From: Clostridiaceae bacterium
GTDB lineage: Bacteria > Bacillota > Clostridia > Oscillospirales > Acutalibacteraceae
Length of the DNA: 17,337 bases
NCBI GenBank assembly: GCA_016293225.1
Contig: JAEDEQ010000042.1
Coordinates: 1 to 17,337, forward strand
Direction: 5' to 3'
Position numbers and translations under genes: made by a program. How positions within the stretch are numbered: position 1 is the first letter of the stretch; each line of letters starts with the position of its first letter. Below the pieces are notes generated by a model. It ran no database searches and had not been told where the DNA came from. It saw nothing but the letters and a program-made list of their open reading frames with translations. Below are positions 6,782 to 13,445 of the stretch, in pieces.

Positions 6782-7708
6782 TCAGCCTATGACGTCCCTT
6801 TTTGCTTTAACAAGCTGTTCAATAAAGAGGTTGTCAAGGCTGCTGAGCGTATAATCCCTGCGGTAGATAAGCACGTCCTTGTAAACCCTGCGGTTTTCTT
6901 CGCAGACGCGCTGTGTAAGGCCGTAGCGCTGCAAAAGCTTCTGCGGAATGGCGGAGACCCACATGAAGGTTTCCGGATTCTGCGAAAGCAGCTCAAACTG
7001 GCTTGCGCGTTCAAAGACGAAGATGCGGCGGTCGGAGTTGTCCGGCAGCTCCTCTTTTTTAATCTGCGCAAACGGCAGCGACGGAACATAGGGGTCGGCG
7101 TGGGCAATCTCAATCTTATCCTTGAGGTCGTCAAACGTGATGTTCTCCTTTGCTGCAAGCGGACTGCTGCTGTTCATCAGGAGAACATAGCGGAATTTTG
7201 TTATCAGCTCATGCTCAAGCCCCTTTTCCTCCATCATTGCTTTGTAATATTTATCGTAGTTTTCGGCATAGCGGACAATGCCTAACTTGTAATTCTCCTG
7301 CAAAACATTGCGCAGGGTGCGCATGGAGTTTGTTTCCTTATAAAAGATTTCCGCCTGCGTGTTTTGGTCAACAAGCTTTGAAAAGGCGGCAAAGGCTTCG
7401 GCAATGTAGCTTGCGCGCGGAACGGAAACGGAAAAGCGCTTTTTGCTCACGCGGCCTTTCTGAAACATTTCCTCAATGGCGTCAACCTGCCGCAGAACGG
7501 TTTTTGCATAGCGGATAAAGGTTTCGCCGTCCGGGGTGAGGAACATACCTTTGGCGCTGCGCTCAAAGATAGTTACGCCGAGGCTTGACTCAAGCTCCTT
7601 AACGGCGCGGCTGAGCGTCGGCTGACCGACATAGAGCAGCTCGGCGGCCTTGTTAATGGAGTTGGTTTCCGCAATAACAATTGCGTATTTCATGTGAAGT
7701 AAATTCAT
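6782..7708 (-). CDS. LysR-family transcriptional regulator
   Basis: This protein has the two-part LysR layout in 308 residues, the usual size. Residues 1-60 form the winged helix-turn-helix, with TNSINKAAELLYVGQPTLSRAVKELESSLGVTIFERS-type sequence typical of the family. A linker helix follows, and from about residue 90 a periplasmic-binding-protein-like effector domain runs to the end. No ligand can be read from the sequence. The ATG at 7708 is preceded by GGGAGGTG. It has a promoter of its own at 7754-7781 and is followed by the phosphodiesterase gene. LysR proteins often control divergent neighbours, but here the upstream genes point the same way, so its targets are unclear. Confidence 0.9.
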   Translation of the reverse strand: MNLLHMKYAIVIAETNSINKAAELLYVGQPTLSRAVKELESSLGVTIFERSAKGMFLTPDGETFIRYAKTVLRQVDAIEEMFQKGRVSKKRFSVSVPRASYIAEAFAAFSKLVDQNTQAEIFYKETNSMRTLRNVLQENYKLGIVRYAENYDKYYKAMMEEKGLEHELITKFRYVLLMNSSSPLAAKENITFDDLKDKIEIAHADPYVPSLPFAQIKKEELPDNSDRRIFVFERASQFELLSQNPETFMWVSAIPQKLLQRYGLTQRVCEENRRVYKDVLIYRRDYTLSSLDNLFIEQLVKAKRDVIG

Positions 7709-7753
7709 TCGGCACCTCCCGGTTTTATGAGCGTTTCGCGCTCGCTGTTCAAT

Positions 7754-7781
7754 ATTATAACCAACAGCTTTAAAAAGTCAA
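7754..7781 (-). promoter_or_regulatory. Promoter of the lysR operon
   Basis: On the minus strand TTGACT (7776-7781) and a perfect TATAAT (7754-7759) are 16 bp apart. The -35 overlaps the T-rich tail of the terminator of the upstream operon. The leader is about 40 nt. Confidence 0.8.
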
Positions 7782-7807
7782 CAAAGGACTGCGCTGTGAA
7801 ACAGTCC
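7772..7807 (-). terminator. Terminator of the tandem helix-turn-helix operon
   Basis: GGACTG (7786-7791) pairs with CAGTCC (7802-7807). On the minus strand the hairpin is followed by TTTGTTGACTTTTT. It lies 9 bp after the stop codon at 7816 and runs into the lysR promoter. Confidence 0.65.
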
Positions 7808-7815
7808 CTTGCTTC

Positions 7816-9210
7816 TTATATGCACTGAGCAACAGCGCTGTCAAGCTCCTTTTCAAGCTCCTCCTTTGAAAGGAAAAAGTCGTTGACAAAAAGATAGTCG
7901 TAAAAATCGCCGAGGAGAGAGGAAAACTCCTCGCCGTATACGGTGAACACACCGGAACCGAGGAAGTCGCAGCCGGGCTTTTCAACCATATAAAAAACCG
8001 AAACACTGTGGGGACCGCTGGCAACGGAGATTTTTTCAGAAATTTCAAAGCTGCTGTCCCTGATAACGGAAAAGCGGCTGTCCTCACCAAGCAGCTCCTT
8101 TTTTGCCTCGGCAAGGATACGTCTGCGGTTAAGAACGCTGATATTGTTGAGAAAAATTTCCGGCGCTTCATAGCTTTTTCCGCTTTCAAGGAAATGACGG
8201 ATACTGCTCTGGGTAAAAACGGACGGATTGGAAAGCGACCGGCAGATGAGCAGGTGATTCCAAAAGGAGCTGAGAATCACCTCGCGCTCGGGGATATCTT
8301 TTTTCAGTGTTTCGTCAAGGATATCGCACCTCGTAAAATAACGAACGGGCAAAGTCGATTCGATAATTATCAGGTCGTTTTTGGACATCATAGGCTCGGT
8401 AAAGCTTTTAAGCTCAAAGGCGTTTTCAAACACGCGGTTGAGCGGCGTTCTTGCCGATTCGCGCTTTGCGGCCGAAAGGCAGTACGCCCGGACAACCGTT
8501 TCCTCGGTTGAAAAAAATCCGCATTGGGTTTTTTCATCGTACATTACAACGGATTTTTCCCCGATGAAATGGGTCGAAAGAGCAAAGGGCGGTTCGTCAC
8601 TCGGCCCAACGCTTGTAATGTGTCCGAGCTTTGCAAACTTTATGCCTGCAAAGCCGTTGTGCAGGCGCTCTTTAACGTTATCTCCCGTGCCTTTTATAAC
8701 GCTGTGCCTGATAAAAAGGCGGCAGGAGGCGCTTTTTACAAAGTCATAGACAATTTTGTCGGTCTGTTCGTCAAAGTAGGAATAGTTGGTATAGATAACG
8801 GCGTTTTCTGCGGAGTTTTCCCTTTTAAGCAGCGTTTCAACCGCAGCATTGTAATCCGCACGACCCGAAAGAAAAATGCTCGGTTTTGAAAAATCGAGAT
8901 TTTCCGATTTTTCCGGCGTGCAGTCGGGTGCTTTCCCGAGCTTTTCAAACTCTGTTTTGATAAACGCCATCATTTCAAAGCGTTCGCTTTCAAACTGCGA
9001 AAGGCGGAAAGCGCGCTCAAGGTTCAGCTTTTCACGCTTTGAAAAGGGGCAGGAGGCAAGTATTTTTTCAAAAACCTCCTTTGGCAGCTTCCTTTTGTTT
9101 TTAAAAACGGAATAGATTGCAACGCGGTTAAAGCCGATACTCTCGGTGAAGCGTATGACAGGAATTTCATGCTTTTTCAATGTGGCTTTCAAGAGCGCTC
9201 CGAAATCCAT
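7816..9210 (-). CDS. Putative XRE-like regulator with unrecognised C-terminal region (paralogue A)
   Basis: I do not recognise the full-length family. The first 60 of 464 residues look like an XRE-type helix-turn-helix: MDFGALLKATLKKHEIPVIR leads into a segment with IGFNRVAIYSVFKNKRKLP. Residues about 105-464 form a soluble domain with no membrane segment or signal peptide. It carries blocks also found in the upstream paralogue: a TNYSYFDEQTDKIVYDF segment, a KFAKLGH followed by LSTHFIGEKSVVMYD, a CGFFSTEETVVRAY, a NAFELKS and a GDFYDY. No enzyme motif is evident. The gene starts 21 bp after the paralogue's stop codon, with AAAGGACC as ribosome-binding site, so they form one operon. A DNA-binding role is inferred from the N-terminus only. 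The C-terminal part may sense a ligand or mediate dimer formation. Confidence 0.7.
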   Translation of the reverse strand: MDFGALLKATLKKHEIPVIRFTESIGFNRVAIYSVFKNKRKLPKEVFEKILASCPFSKREKLNLERAFRLSQFESERFEMMAFIKTEFEKLGKAPDCTPEKSENLDFSKPSIFLSGRADYNAAVETLLKRENSAENAVIYTNYSYFDEQTDKIVYDFVKSASCRLFIRHSVIKGTGDNVKERLHNGFAGIKFAKLGHITSVGPSDEPPFALSTHFIGEKSVVMYDEKTQCGFFSTEETVVRAYCLSAAKRESARTPLNRVFENAFELKSFTEPMMSKNDLIIIESTLPVRYFTRCDILDETLKKDIPEREVILSSFWNHLLICRSLSNPSVFTQSSIRHFLESGKSYEAPEIFLNNISVLNRRRILAEAKKELLGEDSRFSVIRDSSFEISEKISVASGPHSVSVFYMVEKPGCDFLGSGVFTVYGEEFSSLLGDFYDYLFVNDFFLSKEELEKELDSAVAQCI

Positions 9211-9231
9211 AGGCTGGTCCTTTCGTAATAT

Positions 9232-10668
9232 TTATTCGGCTTTTCCGTTTTCAGGCAGACGCTGATTGATTGCCGCCTCGCATTGGCTGATAAGATCGTT
9301 AACAAGGTGCTGTGCGTATTCCTGCGAAATGACCGATTCGCTCAGGAGAGTATAGTTGTAAAAGTCTTTGAACAGGCCTGCAATTTCCTTGTCGTCCAAA
9401 AGTATGTAGCAGCCGCCGCTGAAATCGCCGCCGGGCTTTGAATCGTTGCAAAACATCAGCGCAAAGCCGTTTTCAAAAATTTCAAGCTCGCAGCCCTCAA
9501 AAATTTGCAGGTTGTTGCTGTTCAGAATTTTAAGCGAATAGCCGCTTTCGGCAATGTTCTTTTTATAGCGCTCAAGCAGAGTTTTGCGATTGCTGAGACT
9601 TATCGGGTCAAGGTAAAACGGGGAGGCGTCATAAACCAAGCCGGTGCGGGCAAAGCTCTGAATGCCGTGCTGCGAAAACAGCGTGCAGGGCGCAAGCTTT
9701 TGAAAAAGGCTTATATGGTTCCGGAAAGCGCTGAAAATTACATTGCGGTCCGGAACGGTTTTTTTGAGCGCAGTTTCAAGAATATCGGGCGTTGCAAAAA
9801 GGGCGGCGGGAAACTTGAACTCAATTACGGCGGAAACACTGAGCTGAAACGGCTGCAGAACACTGCGCAGCTCAAAGGCATTGTCCGAGTAAGCGGTGAG
9901 AGGTTTTTCGCCCTGTCTGTTCCGCGAGGCAACGAGCCTGTACGCGCTGATGACCGCAGGTTCGGCGGAAAGGAAGCCGCACTCGTTCTGCGGGTCATAC
10001 TGAAGAACGGTTTTTTTGCCGATAAAGTGCGTTGAAAAGGAAACCGTGTTTTTTTCCTTGTTTGCAATGAAGACCGGATGGCCGAGCTTTCCGAATTTTA
10101 CGCTTGCAAAAATATTTCTCAGCCTTTCCTCAATCCGGACATCACAGTCCATTCGGACGGTGTGAACAAGCTTGAACGCGGGCTTGTTTTTGCAGATGAA
10201 GTCATAGACAATGCAGTCGGTCTGTGTATCAAGAAAGGAGTAGTTTGTAAAAATTTCGCATTCTTCGCTTGCTCCCTCGCTTTCAAGGAAAGCCTTGACC
10301 GCCGAATAATAATCCAGAGCGCCGAGCAGGAAGACGCCCTGAGGCGAGGGGGTGATGTCCCTGAACATCATTACGGGAGAAAACGGCGCGCGTCCGGCGG
10401 ACTCAAATTCCGCTTTGAGCGTTTTGAGCAGCTGCGTGCGCTCCTTGCTGATGCTGTTAATGTAATAAAGGCGGTTAAGCTCCGCTGCCTGCGCCGGAGA
10501 AAACTCAAACTTTTCAAGAATGAGATTAAAGATATCCTCGGGCAGCTTTTTTTCACCGTTGAAAACGGCGTAAACAGCCATTCGGTTCATGCCGATAAGC
10601 GATGAAAGATGGGTGATTTTCACCTTGTTTTCTTTCAGTGTTTTTTTCAGTAATTCGCCGAATTCCAT
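9232..10668 (-). CDS. Putative XRE-like regulator with unrecognised C-terminal region (paralogue B)
   Basis: This 478-residue protein is a full-length paralogue of the downstream gene, aligning from end to end. The N-terminus MEFGELLKKTLKENKVKI plus IGMNRMAVYAVFNGEKKLPEDIF is an XRE-like helix-turn-helix. The remaining roughly 400 residues share conserved blocks with the paralogue: TNYSFLDTQTDCIVYDF, ERLRNIFASVKFGKLGH, FSTHFIGKKTVLQYD, ECGFLSAEPAVISAYRL, NAFELRS and a C-terminal FKDFYNYTLL. It is predicted cytoplasmic. The ATG at 10668 follows AAAGGA at 9 nt spacing. A consensus promoter sits at 10700-10728, with CAGTAT/CAGTAC copies around its -35 that could be an autoregulatory site. Upstream, on the other strand, lie the candidate small RNA and the secreted hydrolase, which are possible targets. 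Confidence 0.7.
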   Translation of the reverse strand: MEFGELLKKTLKENKVKITHLSSLIGMNRMAVYAVFNGEKKLPEDIFNLILEKFEFSPAQAAELNRLYYINSISKERTQLLKTLKAEFESAGRAPFSPVMMFRDITPSPQGVFLLGALDYYSAVKAFLESEGASEECEIFTNYSFLDTQTDCIVYDFICKNKPAFKLVHTVRMDCDVRIEERLRNIFASVKFGKLGHPVFIANKEKNTVSFSTHFIGKKTVLQYDPQNECGFLSAEPAVISAYRLVASRNRQGEKPLTAYSDNAFELRSVLQPFQLSVSAVIEFKFPAALFATPDILETALKKTVPDRNVIFSAFRNHISLFQKLAPCTLFSQHGIQSFARTGLVYDASPFYLDPISLSNRKTLLERYKKNIAESGYSLKILNSNNLQIFEGCELEIFENGFALMFCNDSKPGGDFSGGCYILLDDKEIAGLFKDFYNYTLLSESVISQEYAQHLVNDLISQCEAAINQRLPENGKAE

Positions 10669-10699
10669 TTGTCATTGTCCTTTCGATAAGGTATTAAAT

Positions 10700-10728
10700 A
10701 TATTAACATAACAGCAGTATCATGTCAA
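10700..10728 (-). promoter_or_regulatory. Promoter of the tandem helix-turn-helix operon
   Basis: On the minus strand a perfect TTGACA (10723-10728) is 17 bp from TAATAT (10700-10705, 4 of 6). On the plus strand CAGTAT (10715-10720) and CAGTAC (10735-10740) flank the -35 as direct repeats 20 bp apart, which could be an operator. Confidence 0.65.
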
Positions 10729-10840
10729 TTATTACAGTACCAAAAAGCGGACTTTGCTTTGCCGGCGGCAGGAATAATTCTGCACGGTATTATTTAAGGA
10801 AACCGCATAAAATATAGAAATTCAACCGGCTGCTATAAAA

Positions 10841-10870
10841 TGTAAAAAAATGTAAAAAATTTTTTTTACA
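10841..10870. repeat. A/T-tract direct and inverted repeat upstream of the small RNA promoter
   Basis: TGTAAAAAAA (10841-10850) is repeated at once as TGTAAAAAA, and that copy forms a near-perfect palindrome, TGTAAAAAATTTTTTTTACA (10851-10870). It ends 12 bp before the -35 at 10882. It could be an UP element, a bent-DNA element or an operator. Confidence 0.5.
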
Positions 10871-10881
10871 ATATGTAGGAG

Positions 10882-10910
10882 TTGAAGAAAGCAATTCTTT
10901 TTGATATTAT
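10882..10910 (+). promoter_or_regulatory. Promoter of the candidate small RNA
   Basis: TTGAAG (10882-10887) and TATTAT (10905-10910) are exactly 17 bp apart. The start would fall near 10917, just before the first hairpin arm. An A/T-tract element lies immediately upstream. Confidence 0.55.
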
Positions 10911-10916
10911 GTAGTC

Positions 10917-11100
10917 GATAATTCAGAAACACGCCGTCTGTTCGGAATTTTGCCTAACAGACTGAAAAGCACAAAAAATCGGATTTCTGAATCAGCGAAA
11001 AATCGGAACAGATTTCCATGCTGTTTTATCACACCCCAAAAATCGGACAACCGATAGGCTCAGCTGTTTCTCTGATTTACAGCTGAGCCCATCGGTTTTT
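10917..11100 (+). ncRNA. Candidate structured small RNA of about 185 nt with four UCGGA motifs
   Basis: The stretch has a promoter, stable folding and a terminator, but no convincing gene. ATTCAGAAA (10921-10929) pairs with TTTCTGAAT (10984-10992). Inside it GTCTGTT (10936-10942) pairs with AACAGAC (10956-10962). A third stem pairs CAGC and AAATC with GATTT and GCTG around 10993-11023. The last stem is the terminator. TCGGA occurs at 10942, 10979, 11003 and 11043. By this folding the first and third copies expose GGA in hairpin loops, and the other two lie in linkers. Three copies are embedded in a longer AAAAATCGGA. The next gene has its own promoter, so this looks like an independent RNA. 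A long leader with an attenuator is the alternative. It does not resemble 6S, SRP or any riboswitch I know. Confidence 0.5.
11049..11100 (+). terminator. Very strong intrinsic terminator of the candidate small RNA
   Basis: A 19-nt left arm (11049-11067) and right arm (11079-11097) pair with a single mismatch around an 11-nt loop, followed by TTTTT. The left arm begins AACCGAT, which could instead pair with ATCGG at 11042-11046, an arrangement that allows an alternative fold. The minus-strand genes start upstream and run away, so it must serve a plus transcript. Confidence 0.85.
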
Positions 11101-11133
11101 ATGAGGGTGATTTATCAACATATATCGTCCGTA

Positions 11134-11162
11134 TTGAAAAAGCATTTGTTACTGTGTAAAAT
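11134..11162 (+). promoter_or_regulatory. Promoter of the secreted hydrolase gene
   Basis: TTGAAA (11134-11139, 5 of 6) and TAAAAT (11157-11162, 5 of 6) are 17 bp apart. The start would be near 11169, giving a leader of about 43 nt. Confidence 0.65.
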
Positions 11163-11211
11163 AAATATATATAATCAAGAAAAGATTACACATAAGAAAG
11201 GGTCGGAAAAA

Positions 11212-13056
11212 ATGAAAAAACTAATCTCACTGCTTCTTTGCCTTGTTATGCTGGCTTCTCAGGCGTCGCTTTTTGCCTTTGCCGGCGGCACCGGAAAAGC
11301 CTCCTGCGGCGGAAACTGCTCAAACAGCCCGACAATTGTCATTCCCGGACTGTTCCAGAGCGAGGTCACCTGCTATGACAGCGACGGCAAGGTTATGCTT
11401 GACTCAAAGGGAAACGCGCGCAAGGGGCCGTTTTTCATGGATACCTCAGAGGTAATTGAGGAGGCGCTCAAAAAGGCTCTGCTTCCGCTTTCAAAAACGC
11501 TCATTACGCAGAACGACGAAAAAAGCGAGTTTGCAAACGCCCTCGGCGATGTGCTCGGAAATGCGCTGCTGGAAAGGGTAAAGTCCGATAACAACGGCAA
11601 CTTCGTCTATGATATCAGGGCAACAAAATATGAAACGAGCGCTGCAAATCTCAGCGATTACGACAGGAAATACATTCTTAAGGCCATTCCTCTTGAAAAC
11701 TACGTTGCAAAGGCCGGCGCAGATCATCTTTACTTTTTTTCGTATTCATCGTTCGATAATGTTGAGCGCCTTGCAAAGCAGCTTGTTGACCTTATTGAGA
11801 CTGCAAAAAGGGAGTCGGGTCACGACAAGGTTAACGTTGTTCCGATAAGCCAGGGCGGCTCGCTCTGGAACGCCGTTATGGAGTATTACCCCGAGACGGC
11901 AAAGGACATTGACCGCGTGATATATATTGTTCCGGCCACCGACGGCTCGGTGCTTATCGGCGATATTTTTGCAAACGGCTTTATTGACGATGACGACGCG
12001 CTTTATGACTATATGTTTCCGCTGCTTATGGGCAAGGACGGCTGGATGGGATACCTTGTGAATCTTCTTATCCGCATTTTTCCGAAGGAGGTTCTCAACA
12101 GCGTGCTGGACATTGCGGTCGATAAAATGATTGACGGTTATCTTGCAAATTCCACCTGCATATGGGGTCTTGTTCCCTCGGGCTTGTATAAGACCGCGCG
12201 CGATAAGTACCTTTCGGGCGAAAGCAAGGCGGTCATCAGGAAACAGACCGACAGATATTATCAGGCTCAGCTGAACGCAAAGAAGAATATTCTTGCGTTC
12301 AGGAACGAGGGCGTTGAATTTTTTGACATTGTCGGCTATAACCATTCGCTTTATCCGATAGTCGATTCCTGGAAAACAGTCAACGCCGACGGAATAATTC
12401 AGCTTGAGTCAACATCAATCGGAGCAGTGAGCGCACCTGTCGGCGGTACGCTCGGTGCGGACTACAGGCAGCAGGGGAACAGCTTTTCAACCTGCTCAGA
12501 CGCAAAGCACAACCACATTGATCCGCACGGCATTGTTGACGCGTCCGCCGGTCTTCTGCCGGACCATACGTTCTATTTCTACAACCACAACCATGAGCGC
12601 ACGGCAGACTGCGATGTTATCATCAAGCTTGCGGTAAGGCTGCTCTGGGATAAAAGCTTCAAAAACGTCTATTCCTATCCTGACGAATTTCCGCAGTTCA
12701 ACACCTCAAGGGAGAGCAAAAAGCTTATTGCGGCTGTTAACGCCGTGAGAGGTTTTGACAGAAGCGTTCTGTCCGCGCAGGACGCAGAGGAGCTTGACGC
12801 CGCCATTGCCGGGGTAGATTCGGTTCTTGCAAACACCGTTGTTGATTTTGACGCCTTTTCAAAAGCAGAAAAACGCTTTTACGCCGTCAGTGACAAGATT
12901 GCGTCCGAAAAGACGGAAAAGCAAGTCAAAGAGGAAAACGCAAAAGCCTTTTTTGAAAGCCTTGTTACCAAGCTTTTAAAATTGCTGAACGATTTTGTCA
13001 ACAGGATTTGGGGCTATAGGGGCTTCGGCTTTTATAAGCTGGTTTCGGCAGAATGA
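11212..13056 (+). CDS. Secreted alpha/beta-hydrolase, lipase-like
   Basis: A 614-residue exported protein. Residues 1-24 are a clear signal peptide: MKK, a hydrophobic core with LLLCLVMLAS, and a likely cut after AFA. The mature part opens with PTIVIPGLFQSE, as in lipase-like hydrolases where the oxyanion loop follows a beta strand. The nucleophile elbow is VPISQGG with Ser213. The usual first glycine of GxSxG is proline here. Candidate acid and histidine residues lie in HIDPHGIVD and LLPDHTFYFYNHNHE (about 440-465). From about residue 495 a helical C-terminal region with charged stretches follows, ending in an aromatic NRIWGYRGFGFYK. I see no LPXTG anchor. I chose this ATG because the signal peptide begins there; an in-frame ATG at 11101 directly abuts the terminator. 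The substrate is unknown; an ester or lipid is inferred. Confidence 0.75.
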   Translation: MKKLISLLLCLVMLASQASLFAFAGGTGKASCGGNCSNSPTIVIPGLFQSEVTCYDSDGKVMLDSKGNARKGPFFMDTSEVIEEALKKALLPLSKTLITQNDEKSEFANALGDVLGNALLERVKSDNNGNFVYDIRATKYETSAANLSDYDRKYILKAIPLENYVAKAGADHLYFFSYSSFDNVERLAKQLVDLIETAKRESGHDKVNVVPISQGGSLWNAVMEYYPETAKDIDRVIYIVPATDGSVLIGDIFANGFIDDDDALYDYMFPLLMGKDGWMGYLVNLLIRIFPKEVLNSVLDIAVDKMIDGYLANSTCIWGLVPSGLYKTARDKYLSGESKAVIRKQTDRYYQAQLNAKKNILAFRNEGVEFFDIVGYNHSLYPIVDSWKTVNADGIIQLESTSIGAVSAPVGGTLGADYRQQGNSFSTCSDAKHNHIDPHGIVDASAGLLPDHTFYFYNHNHERTADCDVIIKLAVRLLWDKSFKNVYSYPDEFPQFNTSRESKKLIAAVNAVRGFDRSVLSAQDAEELDAAIAGVDSVLANTVVDFDAFSKAEKRFYAVSDKIASEKTEKQVKEENAKAFFESLVTKLLKLLNDFVNRIWGYRGFGFYKLVSAE

Positions 13057-13108
13057 GCGAGGGAAAAAACGATTTTTGTAAACAGCACAATACAAAACAT
13101 TAAGGAAG

Positions 13109-13150
13109 CCGCAGTTCAAAGCATGCCTGTTGAACTGCGGTCTTGTTTTT
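13109..13150 (+). terminator. Terminator of the secreted hydrolase gene
   Basis: A perfect 11-bp stem, CCGCAGTTCAA (13109-13119) with TTGAACTGCGG (13130-13140), is followed by TCTTGTTTTTTG. It lies 53 bp after the stop codon; those 53 bp hold nothing recognisable. Confidence 0.9.
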
Positions 13151-13182
13151 TGCAACCGGCGCAAAGAAACTTTTAAAAACAC

Positions 13183-13211
13183 TTGATTTTACTGCGCGTT
13201 TATATTATAAT
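13183..13211 (+). promoter_or_regulatory. Promoter of the SRP RNA gene
   Basis: TTGATT (13183-13188) and a perfect TATAAT (13206-13211) are 17 bp apart. Transcription should begin close to 13218, at the foot of the first RNA hairpin. Confidence 0.8.
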
Positions 13212-13217
13212 AGTCAG

Positions 13218-13408
13218 GCTAATGCGGTTCTGCGCCGTTTAGCTCATCGGCAAGATACTTTAATTTGGTCATGCGGCAGCGGGTCCTGTGCGGCAGGATA
13301 CTGCGAACCATGTCAGGCGGGGAACCGAGCAGCATTAAGCAGGAATACTGCGCGACACAGTAAAGCCTGCTGCTGTGTGACCAAGCGAACGTGTCTTGCC
13401 TGTTTTTT
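13218..13408 (+). ncRNA. ffs: Signal recognition particle RNA
   Basis: The RNA core of the signal recognition particle, which with Ffh targets nascent membrane and secreted proteins. The conserved apical domain is clear: GAACCATGTCAGG, a CGG-GGAA-CCG tetraloop stem (13318-13327) and AGCAGCATTAAGCAG. The long rod closes with GGCAAGATAC (13249-13258) pairing with GTGTCTTGCC (13391-13400), then TTTGGTCA with TGTGACCAA. A T-tract at 13402-13408 ends it. A 5' hairpin GCTAA/TTAGC (13218-13243) precedes the rod and may be a reduced Alu-like domain. Its position just before dnaX is the usual Firmicute arrangement. The core is certain; the exact ends are estimates from promoter and T-tract. Confidence 0.92.
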
Positions 13409-13445
13409 ATATAAACGGCAGATTTTTTTACGGGGGTGAAAAGGA

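Noticed and set aside
11018..11086. 22-codon open frame (MLFYHTPKIGQPIGSAVSLIYS) ending in the terminator stem
   Set aside because: Only a weak CGGAA lies upstream and the frame is largely taken up by hairpin arms, so chance is more likely. A leader peptide cannot be fully excluded.
11101..11211. Upstream ATG for the secreted hydrolase
   Set aside because: It lies at the foot of the terminator and before the gene's own promoter, and it would bury the signal peptide 37 residues inside.
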